Source: a virus
Virus record (IMG/VR): IMGVR_UViG_3300049893_002901
Coordinates: 1 to 26,914 of that record
Direction: 5' to 3' (one strand)
Length of the DNA: 26,914 nucleotides
Shown here: piece after piece, positions 1-8,300 of the stretch
Position numbering within the stretch: the first letter of the stretch is position 1
Layout of the letters: each line of letters starts with the position of its first letter
The notes under the pieces: generated by a model
Told to the model about the DNA's origin: nothing
What the model saw: only the letters and a program-made list of their open reading frames with translations
The model's database searches: none
Program-made: the position numbers and the translations under genes

Positions 1-498
1 CTGGTATATAGCGGTGGGCTATTTTATCCAAGTAGTGCCAGCGTAGTAAATTCAGGCAACTTCTCAACTATTGCAAATGGTCCTGGAGGAAATCCGAATT
101 ATTCAACAGCGCTAGGCACCAGAACGTACTGGAGATATTTTTATTTTGCATCATCAACGCAGAACTTTGTATTGAATATTGCACATACCGGAGCAAATTT
201 TAAAACCGTTGCATCTGGTATCTCCATCGGAACGGGGGATGCTAATATAGAATTACTAGCACCTAATACCACTTCCAATGGCGTTTCGGTAGAGTTTAAA
301 GATGTGATTGTATCCTATACGACTGACAATGCGATTGGATGTCATGCTGCGACATACGGAAGTACAGCATATACATCATGGGGTATGACGCTAGGAACTC
401 AATCGACAGCCACCAGCGGAAGTGCTATAATTCTACGTATTACAGTTCCATCTGACTGGACTGCCACCATATCCAATATATCAGTTACAGCGGCATGA
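1..498 (+). CDS. Fibre-like virion protein, C-terminal part (5' end outside window)
   Basis: Frame 1 is open from the first base to the TGA at 496-498, giving 165 residues of a protein whose start lies upstream. A start at 172 would be an internal TTG (Leu) codon with no ribosome site and no break in the upstream coding, so I treat the whole stretch as one partial gene. The visible part is a Ser/Thr/Gly/Ala-rich beta domain with motifs such as YWRYFYFASS and NAIGCHAATYGS, and it ends SNISVTAA. Such compact beta domains commonly end phage fibre or tail-surface proteins; that role is inferred from composition and from the 949-aa fibre gene starting 7 bases downstream. No enzymatic residues are recognisable. 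It could equally be the C-terminal domain of another beta-helix protein like those at 5306 and 9999. Confidence 0.7.
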   Translation: MVYSGGLFYPSSASVVNSGNFSTIANGPGGNPNYSTALGTRTYWRYFYFASSTQNFVLNIAHTGANFKTVASGISIGTGDANIELLAPNTTSNGVSVEFKDVIVSYTTDNAIGCHAATYGSTAYTSWGMTLGTQSTATSGSAIILRITVPSDWTATISNISVTAA

Positions 499-505
499 GG
501 TATAA

Positions 506-3355
506 ATGACATTTATAGTTGATACTGCAGCTAAAGCAGCCTTTAAAAGATTATACGGCAAAGCCCATACTTCAAACGCAAAAGATATTGGAAATGAATC
601 TGAGGCATCTGGATTAAGTCTAGTAGCACAGAGAATTTTTGCCAGCACAATACCATCAACCGGCGCAGCTGCTGTATCAGGAGGAATTGCAGCTTTTGTA
701 AGCATTCCACTAGTATTAGATCCATCATCTGGCGGGAAGTCTTATTTTGCTAAAATTACCGGCTCTGTACCTGCCGGTTTAGTAGGAGAAACAAATCCGC
801 TAACAGGAACGGTATACGCCACAGGGCAGAGGGTTGGTACATTTATTCCAGATTATCTAGGATCCGACTTTCGTATTATATTAAAGGATGGTGTAACCGA
901 AATACCTCCACTAGCATCACAGGATTGGTTTTTTGATTATTATGCTGGCATAGTAACTAGTGAAGATAATCTCAGTCTATCTTCTGGAACAGTCGAGGGA
1001 TACATTTATACTGGAGTGATGTTATCAGCTACAACATCTCCATGGACATCAGCTGGTGTGGACATCTATAATATAAACACCGGCAGTGTATTAGTACAAA
1101 ATGATTTAGGTATAGCTGGAAATGGATATGCTGAACTAAAATTCGGTATCGGAACGACAGATCCGACGGATCCAATTAACAGTGACTCCAAGCTTCTTAT
1201 TAAATACGGTGATCTTGTAATTGATGATGATAGTGGCGCAAACGTTCCATCCATAGATTTGCGCGGCAACGAAACCTTGGCATCAAATGTTGTTGGTCAT
1301 CTAGCATTTGGCAATAGCCAATCGGCAGCATCATTACGTCGTATCGCTACCATAGATGGGCTAACAGGAGACCCGTATGATGCTGAGGCTGGGCAGTTAG
1401 CATTTACCACTGCAGATACAGCAGGCTCATTAACAGAACGTATGCGCATTGATGAAGATGGGCATATAGGCTTAGGTACTTCTAGCCCTGCCACATTGTT
1501 GCATCTCAGTGCGCCATCATCAGCGACGATAGGGACCACTCAAGGGGCAATACTAAGACTTGACTATAATGATACATCGTGGATAGTTGGTGACGTGCTA
1601 GGCGCTGTAGAGTGGTACGGCAATGATGCAAGTTCGGGAGCTTCAGGAGTAAGGGCAAGAATTCAAAGTGTAGCGGGCAGTACGACCGGTGCAACAACAC
1701 TGCAATTCTACACCACTAATAGTTCTAGCACTACATTAAATCATGTAATGTCAATAGATTATAATCAGAGAATTGGCGTTGGTACAGACTTACCAGATAC
1801 CAAGCTACACATTATGCTCTCAGATGCATCTGCAACATCAAATGCAAACGCAATAGCAACATTTGAACGATCAGGAACTGGATATTTGCAATTACTTACA
1901 CCAGATGCAAATGAGAATGGCATCCTATTTGGATTAACGTCAAATAGCGCTAGCGGAAGTATTATCTATAATAATAGCTCAAATACAGAAGGTATTCAGT
2001 TTAGAACTGGAGGTAACTCCACAAGAGCAGTAATTACTAGCAGCGGGGATATTGGTGCAGGCACACTAACACCAGACAGTAAACTACATATTATGGTTTC
2101 AGATGCCTCGGCTACATCAAGTGCAAGCGCAATAGCAACATTTGAGCGATCAGGAACGGGATATTTGCAATTACTTACACCAGATGCAAATGAGAACGGA
2201 ATTCTATTTGGGTTAACATCTGATAATTCTAGTGGTGGAATTATCTATAATAACAGCTTAAATTCAGATGGAATGCAATTTAGAACCGGAGGCAATGCTA
2301 CAAGAGCAGTAATTACTAGCAGCGGAGATATAGGTATAGGTACTACAGCACCAGATGCAAAACTTCATGTAATGAGAACAGATGCATCTGCAACATCAAA
2401 TGCAAGCGCAATAGCAACATTTGAGCGATCAGGAACGGGTTATCTGCAATTACTTACACCAGATATAAATGCTAACGGAATACTTTTCGGGCTAGCATCA
2501 AATAATTCTAGCGGTGGAATCATATACAACGATACTGTCTCGCAAGGGTTTAAATTTAATACTGGCGGTGGCACTACTAGAATGGTAATTACTAGCGGCG
2601 GAAATGTTGGCATCGGCACATCAGGGCCATCAACTGCACTCGATGTGTCGGGCACCACGCGCAGTACATCATTAATTACTACCGGAGGAGAAGTACATTT
2701 TGATCTTGATGGTACAGCAGATGAAAAGATTAACTATAATAGTGGCACAAATACTTTTGAATTTTATGATGGCACATTAACGCCAGAGGCAGATATTGAG
2801 GCCGGAAATTATTATTATGGAAGCGAGCGTGAGGGCGAGGTTAGGTTTAGGATAGATCCGGTATTTGTACAGAATGCCGCTTCTGCGACATTTACAACGC
2901 CTGACGGAACAGATGAATTGATAGGATACTCTGCAACAATTTCCGCCAGCTTTGATAGTCAAATAGGATTTTGGCTTCCACCACCAATATCAAACGCCTC
3001 ATTATACCAACTACATGGAAGAATAAAGGTATTTTGTACTGGTACTATCGATTTAGAAGTAAGAGCATATGCGTGTTGGGCAAATAATACAGAGTGGGAT
3101 CGCGGAGGTCTAGACTTTGGTGGAGTACATACAACTCCGATTAGAGATGAAAATATTTTTGCCACAGTAAATAATGGAGATATACTATCAATACTATTCA
3201 CCTGGGGTACAGGAATAGAATCATATAGTGGTAATAAAATTGAGGGTGTATTATTAACAATTGGAGCTTCCGGTTCTATGGGCACGGTTGTCATGTATCC
3301 GTATAATTTCAAAGCCACTTATAAGTCAACTAGGTCAGGATTATTCGATGTATAG
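506..3355 (+). CDS. Tail fibre with N-terminal anchor domain and three tandem modules (949 aa)
   Basis: Probable tail fibre or short spike. ATG at 506 follows TGAGGT with suitable spacing. Residues 1-170 form a compact domain (MTFIVDTAAKAAFKRLYGK through VEGYIYTG) of the kind that attaches virion proteins to the baseplate; this is from general resemblance, not a search. From about residue 313 come fibre motifs of the type MRIDEDGHIGLGTSSP and GNVGIGTSGPSTALDVSG, found in many phage fibres between shaft modules. Residues 433-525, 526-618 and 619-710 are three consecutive near-identical modules, each starting KLHIM or KLHVM and containing FERSGTGYLQLLTPD. The last 180 or so residues are a different beta-rich domain (FWLPPPIS, YACWANNTEWDRGG), probably the receptor-facing tip. 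I see no S74 intramolecular chaperone at the C terminus, although GIGT-type shafts often carry one. Likely co-transcribed with the preceding gene. Confidence 0.8.
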   Translation: MTFIVDTAAKAAFKRLYGKAHTSNAKDIGNESEASGLSLVAQRIFASTIPSTGAAAVSGGIAAFVSIPLVLDPSSGGKSYFAKITGSVPAGLVGETNPLTGTVYATGQRVGTFIPDYLGSDFRIILKDGVTEIPPLASQDWFFDYYAGIVTSEDNLSLSSGTVEGYIYTGVMLSATTSPWTSAGVDIYNINTGSVLVQNDLGIAGNGYAELKFGIGTTDPTDPINSDSKLLIKYGDLVIDDDSGANVPSIDLRGNETLASNVVGHLAFGNSQSAASLRRIATIDGLTGDPYDAEAGQLAFTTADTAGSLTERMRIDEDGHIGLGTSSPATLLHLSAPSSATIGTTQGAILRLDYNDTSWIVGDVLGAVEWYGNDASSGASGVRARIQSVAGSTTGATTLQFYTTNSSSTTLNHVMSIDYNQRIGVGTDLPDTKLHIMLSDASATSNANAIATFERSGTGYLQLLTPDANENGILFGLTSNSASGSIIYNNSSNTEGIQFRTGGNSTRAVITSSGDIGAGTLTPDSKLHIMVSDASATSSASAIATFERSGTGYLQLLTPDANENGILFGLTSDNSSGGIIYNNSLNSDGMQFRTGGNATRAVITSSGDIGIGTTAPDAKLHVMRTDASATSNASAIATFERSGTGYLQLLTPDINANGILFGLASNNSSGGIIYNDTVSQGFKFNTGGGTTRMVITSGGNVGIGTSGPSTALDVSGTTRSTSLITTGGEVHFDLDGTADEKINYNSGTNTFEFYDGTLTPEADIEAGNYYYGSEREGEVRFRIDPVFVQNAASATFTTPDGTDELIGYSATISASFDSQIGFWLPPPISNASLYQLHGRIKVFCTGTIDLEVRAYACWANNTEWDRGGLDFGGVHTTPIRDENIFATVNNGDILSILFTWGTGIESYSGNKIEGVLLTIGASGSMGTVVMYPYNFKATYKSTRSGLFDV
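1802..2635 (+). repeat. Three tandem in-frame ~279-bp repeats in the fibre gene
   Basis: Copies at 1802-2080 (93 codons), 2081-2359 (93 codons) and 2360-2635 (92 codons). All begin with a Lys-Leu-His codon trio and end before a GAGTL, GIGTT or GIGTS turn. Conservation is visible in the DNA, for example the stretch around GCAATAGCAACATTTGA in all three, so the array looks like a fairly recent tandem duplication. The third copy is the most diverged at its end (SQGFKFNTGGGTTRMV). Confidence 0.95.
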
Positions 3356-3368
3356 CATATGCTATAAT
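3351..3368 (+). promoter_or_regulatory. Candidate extended -10 promoter inside a 16-bp palindrome
   Basis: The 41-base gap between the fibre and the next gene holds TATAGCATATGCTATA (3351-3366), a perfect inverted repeat. Overlapping it is TGCTATAAT (3360-3368), an exact extended -10 element (TGN-TATAAT). The -35 region is poor (TTATTC, 16 bases upstream). Transcription would start near 3375, before the ribosome site at about 3389-3392 (GGAG). The palindrome could be an operator or simply a short hairpin at the fibre stop codon. AT-rich DNA produces such matches by chance, so this is a candidate only. Confidence 0.4.
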
Positions 3369-3396
3369 CTACATATCGCATTTTTATGGAGTATAT

Positions 3397-3930
3397 ATGG
3401 GAATTAGAAAAGGAACAGTCACGCACTTCGGTCTGAATGCTGAAAATGCATATCATAGAATTAAAACCGTACGTGGAGAAAATGGCGGCGTTATTAAGTA
3501 TGAAGTAGAAACATATCTCGATCAAGATGCCAGACTGAACGGATTTCGTCCACTTACATCGGATATATTTGCTGTGCCAGGCGACTTACAGAGTAGACTG
3601 GGCATTATATCAGAACTATATAATATCTTAAAGCTAGAACCTGGCTATGAGGGAGCGGAGGATATCTTCGAGCCAACATCATTTCCGCATATAAGCGGTC
3701 AGATATCAAATGCTTATATGCTTATGGCAACCTCTATAAGCGGACTAGATACAGATACTATGAGCGTTAATGATGGTTATGTTACTGGTAAATTTGTCAT
3801 GAACGGATATGTGGTTCAGGGAACTCTAGCATCTGCTAGTATATCAAATATAGCTAGTTTTGGAGACGGCTATAGGAATGGATACATATCAGAAGCTGAA
3901 TTAGACGGATATATAGTGCAGGTACTGTAA
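3397..3930 (+). CDS. Hypothetical virion-region protein with Gly-Tyr-rich C terminus (177 aa)
   Basis: Function not recognised. ATG at 3397 follows TGGAG with 7-base spacing. Residues 1-85 look like a small folded domain of mixed helix and strand (GTVTHFGLNAENAYHRIKTV, then QSRLGIISELYNILKLEPGY). The last 60 residues hold five Gly-Tyr turns: NDGYV, MNGYV, GDGYR, RNGYI and LDGYI, three of them Asp-Gly-Tyr. The spacing suggests short beta hairpins rather than an exact repeat. There is no signal peptide or membrane helix. It sits between a fibre and two membrane proteins in the same strand and operon, so a small virion component or adaptor is plausible, but this rests on context only. The Asp-Gly-Tyr motif recurs in four larger structural proteins downstream. 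Confidence 0.75.
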   Translation: MGIRKGTVTHFGLNAENAYHRIKTVRGENGGVIKYEVETYLDQDARLNGFRPLTSDIFAVPGDLQSRLGIISELYNILKLEPGYEGAEDIFEPTSFPHISGQISNAYMLMATSISGLDTDTMSVNDGYVTGKFVMNGYVVQGTLASASISNIASFGDGYRNGYISEAELDGYIVQVL

Positions 3931-3939
3931 GGGATTATT

Positions 3940-4248
3940 ATGAGAACTATAAAATTTAAGATGTCTAGTAGCAAGTTTTTTCTAGCAGTGTCTATGATTG
4001 TAATGGCGAATTTACTCATGTGGGTACCAGTTATTGTAAATATAACTGCTGGTACAGCGCTACTATTAATAACTGGCTCTGAATACGTAAGTTTGATGAT
4101 TGGTATATACGGACTTTACTGCGGACTGAATGTTGCCCAAAAAAGAGTGCTATCTCAGGCAGGGACGTCAGATCCAGATCTGGATGATATAGTGCGGCCA
4201 ACACCTAAAAAGGCAAAGCAACACCAGGAAGATATGACTGCAGATTGA
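3940..4248 (+). CDS. Small protein with two membrane segments (102 aa), holin-like candidate
   Basis: ATG at 3940 follows AAGGGA, 9 bases after the previous stop. Two hydrophobic segments are visible: about residues 13-37 (FFLAVSMIVMANLLMWVPVIV) and 42-66 (LLLITGSEYVSLMIGIYGLYCGL). The tail is hydrophilic (residues 68-102, with PTPKKAKQHQEDMTAD), so a two-helix inner-membrane protein with both ends in the cytoplasm is likely. Size and topology match class II holins, and the next gene encodes a membrane-anchored coiled-coil protein that could be spanin-like. However, no endolysin is visible in the window and two helices are common in unrelated small membrane proteins. The holin role is a hypothesis; the membrane location is well supported. 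Confidence 0.75.
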   Translation: MRTIKFKMSSSKFFLAVSMIVMANLLMWVPVIVNITAGTALLLITGSEYVSLMIGIYGLYCGLNVAQKRVLSQAGTSDPDLDDIVRPTPKKAKQHQEDMTAD

Positions 4249-4258
4249 TGGAAGTTAT

Positions 4259-5290
4259 ATGGAAGATAATAAAAAGAAGAGCTTAGCCATCTGGAGCATG
4301 ATTATTATAATATCTATGCTCGGATTTCTAGTATTTACTACTACTCGCGAGTTAGATCGAATAAGAAATGAACTAACGGCTCGTGATGCGCAAATACAAG
4401 AAATGGACGTTAAGTTAGGCCTTGCCAGATCATCACTTCTGGAATTATCTCAACTAAATGATAAATATAAAGACGAGATAGATTCTTTTCCAGATAAATT
4501 AAAGGGAATAATAGACTCATATAATCTGAAGCTGATGAGTCGTGATAAGACAATAGCGATGCTGAAAAATACTGTCTCTGGTGGCAAGACTAATGTTATA
4601 GTACAATCAGGAGATGCAGATAAGAAAGCCACTGATATCAAAGAGCAGCTGAAAATATCATATGAATGGTCAGATGAGCTGAGTAGATTTCATCTGATCG
4701 ATCCAGATATATTCGCACAGAACGATGAACGATTTACATATAGCCAGCACGTTGCAGTTACTGGGCACGTTTTTTACGGTAAAGATGGTAGATTACAGAT
4801 ACGAAGAATGGAACTTCATGAGGTAGTACCTGACGGTACAGATGATGCCGGTAAGCCTAAGTTTAAAGATGTCGAAGGAAGTTCGATGGAAATCGTTGAT
4901 AGTAAATTTGAATATGCAGATATAGCTAAAAAGGAAAGGCGTCTAATAGATATACTGCACCCACGTTTAATTGCGTCAGTTAGCACCCAAATGAACGTAC
5001 CGACATTCAATACTATAATTAGACCAGGAATTGGAATTGAAATTATCAATCTAGGAAGATATATCGATCATGCTAATCTTGGACTAAATATACAAGCATT
5101 CCCAAATATAGAGGACATACGCGGCGGGAGTCTATTGCGTACAGGAATTGGCGTAGGAATAGCCTACACGCTATTGCCGCCCCTATTTAATACAAATATA
5201 GGTTTAGGATTAAGCGCCTCAACTCCTTCTAATAATTTGTTAAATGAATGGCGATTCAACGTAGACGCCATACTCTACGCGACAAATTGA
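4259..5290 (+). CDS. Membrane-anchored coiled-coil protein with C-terminal beta-rich domain (343 aa)
   Basis: Function not recognised. ATG at 4259, 10 bases after the preceding stop, with a GGAAG-type site. An N-terminal basic patch (DNKKKS) precedes one hydrophobic helix at residues 9-27, giving an N-in single anchor with the bulk in the periplasm or outside. Residues 28-100 are charged heptad-like sequence (RELDRIRNELTARDAQIQEM), a probable coiled coil. A middle domain (residues 125-235) contains SYEWSDELSRFHLIDPDIF and alternating strands. The last 100 residues show alternating glycine and aliphatic residues (GIGIEIINLGRYIDH, GIGVGIAYTLLPPLF, GLGLSAS), resembling beta-barrel or membrane-associated strands. 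Together with the two-helix protein just upstream it could be a lysis or envelope-spanning pair; alternatively it serves virion assembly at the membrane. Both are inference. Confidence 0.75.
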   Translation: MEDNKKKSLAIWSMIIIISMLGFLVFTTTRELDRIRNELTARDAQIQEMDVKLGLARSSLLELSQLNDKYKDEIDSFPDKLKGIIDSYNLKLMSRDKTIAMLKNTVSGGKTNVIVQSGDADKKATDIKEQLKISYEWSDELSRFHLIDPDIFAQNDERFTYSQHVAVTGHVFYGKDGRLQIRRMELHEVVPDGTDDAGKPKFKDVEGSSMEIVDSKFEYADIAKKERRLIDILHPRLIASVSTQMNVPTFNTIIRPGIGIEIINLGRYIDHANLGLNIQAFPNIEDIRGGSLLRTGIGVGIAYTLLPPLFNTNIGLGLSASTPSNNLLNEWRFNVDAILYATN

Positions 5291-5305
5291 ATTTTAGGTG
5301 CTAAT

Positions 5306-8300
5306 TTGAGTAAATATCCAAGCCAGCTAGATACAAACGCTGAGCTAACCCCTGTAGCTGATAATGTAACTGAACTTACATCAGAGCACATAAATGCCCT
5401 GCGTAATGCTATTTTTGCCATAGAGAGAACTCTAGGGGTAAATCCGCATGGTTCAGCAACAGATCTTAAAACCAGATTAGAGCAAATAATAAATCCTGAT
5501 GGCACCTTTAAGTCAGCAGCATTAGTATCTGCAGGGCTGATAGCTTTGCCGATCACCAACACTATGATAGGGGGCTCGGCAGCAATCAGCGAGTCGAAGC
5601 TAGATCTTGACGTAGGTACACAAACTCTACAGAATCAAATATCCTCAAATGATATCGACATAGCTGCCCTACAATCATTATATAACTCACTATTATACAC
5701 TTATAACAATCATGCTAACGGTATAGCACAAAGACATGATGGATATGATATTGATATTGCCGGAGGATTAAGTTCTGCACCTACAGTAGGTACCATCGGT
5801 CATGCTGTAGACTTTATCTACAATTCACTCCTATCACATAAGGATCCTAATTCCGTAGAACAACATGCAGCATCGTCCATCACATACATCCCAGATTTAT
5901 CTGGACCGATTACAGCATACAATGTACAGGATGCGATTACGCAGGTCGATTCGGCATTTCAAGAAGATAGGAGAATACATAATGCTATAGCTCACGACAA
6001 TGGAATTGTGACAGATGGATATGCTCCGTATACTGGTCGTTCAGATTCACATTTGGCAGCACTTAGAACTTCTATATTTCAGCCATCATCATCAAGAGCA
6101 GAGATTAAAATAGGCCATATCTCCGCAGCATCGATAAAAACGCTCGGACTTAATCCTCTAGCCATAAGCGCATCAGCGCAGAATTTAGATTTTACAATTA
6201 AATCAGGGACCTCAGTACGCACCTTTTCAGTTACAGGACTGCATACTGCAACATATCCAGTTACATATGATAAATACCCAATTAAAGCACTGGTAAATTA
6301 TCTTAATGCAGCTTTTGCAAATACTGCAGATCAAATCTCCCTGCAAGCATATGATGCCGGTGACGGCGAAATTATTATACAACATAATATTGACAGAGAT
6401 GATTGCACCATAACATTAACGACACCTGCAGTCAACTCAGCACTGGGCGCATTTGGCTGGACTGACTTAGTGGGGATAGTATTTTCCCCACGTAGGACCA
6501 CGCAGGCGTATATTGATGGATATCAATTAGAAGCACTAAAGAAGATACATGAGGGAGCCTATACACTAATGGCTCCATTTGCAATCATTGACTTGGGTGT
6601 AGTTAGTGGCAGTAGCGGACTGAATCTAAAGGTAGGCAGTTTAGTACATATCTATAATCACTCTAGCTCAAATGGTGCAAGAACGCACAGAATAACATCC
6701 GTACCCCCACCACCATCAACGCAAATTAGCGTAGATACTCCAATAGATGCCGGTACTTTCAACTACATTATTTATGAAGACACTGCATATATTCCATCAG
6801 GCGGCAATCCTCGCAGTATAGATATCTTTTATAATTCAAATCAGACAATAGAAGCACAGGTCAGATATGAAGTATCTCTCGCCCCAATATCAAATATTCA
6901 AATTCTTGAAGTTACTCCCCAATTATCCGGTAGCGGATTTCTCCAATTAGTTACAGGGTCGCCAAACACTTTGCAGCTAACTATAAATTCACAATCTGGA
7001 GCAGCAGCGGCATTTTATACTGGGTATATCGGCGAAGTAAAGGTATATGCTGCTGATGGCATCAATTATATAACATGCTTAATCTCATCAACGACATTAT
7101 TGCCAACGACCAGTACTATTACTATATACCCGCGACAATCATCACACACACAGATGTTGCTCGGCAGCTCATACTACAATGGCGCTAATTCAATATATGT
7201 ACCAGTAGATAAAACCAATGTAGGTTCTGTAGGTATAAATGAGGTGTCGTCAAGCTTTATAAAAGAGAGAATAGATACACCATTGTCGCTTATATGTGGC
7301 GCAGGAGTTATATCCGGATTGCAAGTAACATCGCCATCGTCAACTACGCTGGAGTTTACTGGCGGGCAGTGTGTTGTTTCCGGAAAAATTATACAAGTAG
7401 CCAAGACAACTATATCAGTATTCAATACTGTCTCTGCTACTGGTTTATGGAATGCTATAGTCAATAACCATGGCAATATTGAACTTCTAGATGATTCGCA
7501 GCCTGGACATAGTATAGCTGAGCTGGCTACATCTGCAGAAGTAGCATTGCTTGCACAATTCACTACATTAGCCAGCAACATTACCTCAGTACTTGATGCT
7601 AGGTCATTTGTTAATAATCTATCAGCAAAACATCTGCCTACACTAAACACTCAGGAAGGATTCGGAACATTCGCCACATTACAGGCAGCACAGCTTTATG
7701 CTGCAGAATCAGCCAGGGCGGTAGATTCATATATAATTGCCACAGACTCAATAGTTGTATCCTCAAGCATTACGATCGCCGCAGATACAATTCTAGAATG
7801 CCTATCAGATCTTACTGGTACAAGTATAACTGTAGATACGGGCGCGACCTTATATGTGCGCGGAAATCTAACGGCATCCAGCATCACGCTGCAGAGTTCG
7901 AGTACTCTGGTAGTTGATGGTCAATTGACAATCAGCGGCACACTAACGCTATCCTCATCTACTCAAATGCAGATCAATGATACATCTTCTGTAGGGAGTA
8001 TATCATTTACTGGCGATAACAATCTGTTTGTTGGAAAGAGGGAGGTAGAGCTCAATCTATTAGGTGTTATAACGCCAGGCATATCCATTGCTGCAGCAAA
8101 TAATATCATAAGAAATATACAAATTACAATACCGAATTCAGCCAATACTACCGTAATACAAACTTCGGCTGGTGCCAGCGAGACGTTGATAGATAACTGT
8201 ACAATAACACGGCTTGGTGCAGCTGGCTCATGGTCATCAAATCAAATTGGTATACAAGTAGCCGATGCGGTAGCTGTATCACATATAGAAATACGGAACA

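Noticed and set aside
172-498. Separate 108-aa gene starting at 172
   Set aside because: The start would be a TTG leucine codon in the middle of a frame that is open from base 1, with no ribosome site; it is the end of a longer gene.
1802-2635. CRISPR array or diversity-generating retroelement target
   Set aside because: The repeats are coding, contiguous and 279 bp long without spacers, and no reverse transcriptase or cas gene is present in the window.
506-3355. C-terminal S74 intramolecular chaperone domain on the fibre
   Set aside because: The C terminus ends in a plain beta domain (YKSTRSGLFDV); I see no Ser-Lys dyad region or the helical tail of that family.
7174-7650. Long minus-strand open frame (158 codons), and similar ones at 12875-13345, 13841-14266 and 15605-16168
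   Set aside because: All lie inside strongly supported plus-strand beta-helix genes, have no ribosome site, and show composition expected from the complement of Ser/Thr/Ile-rich codons.
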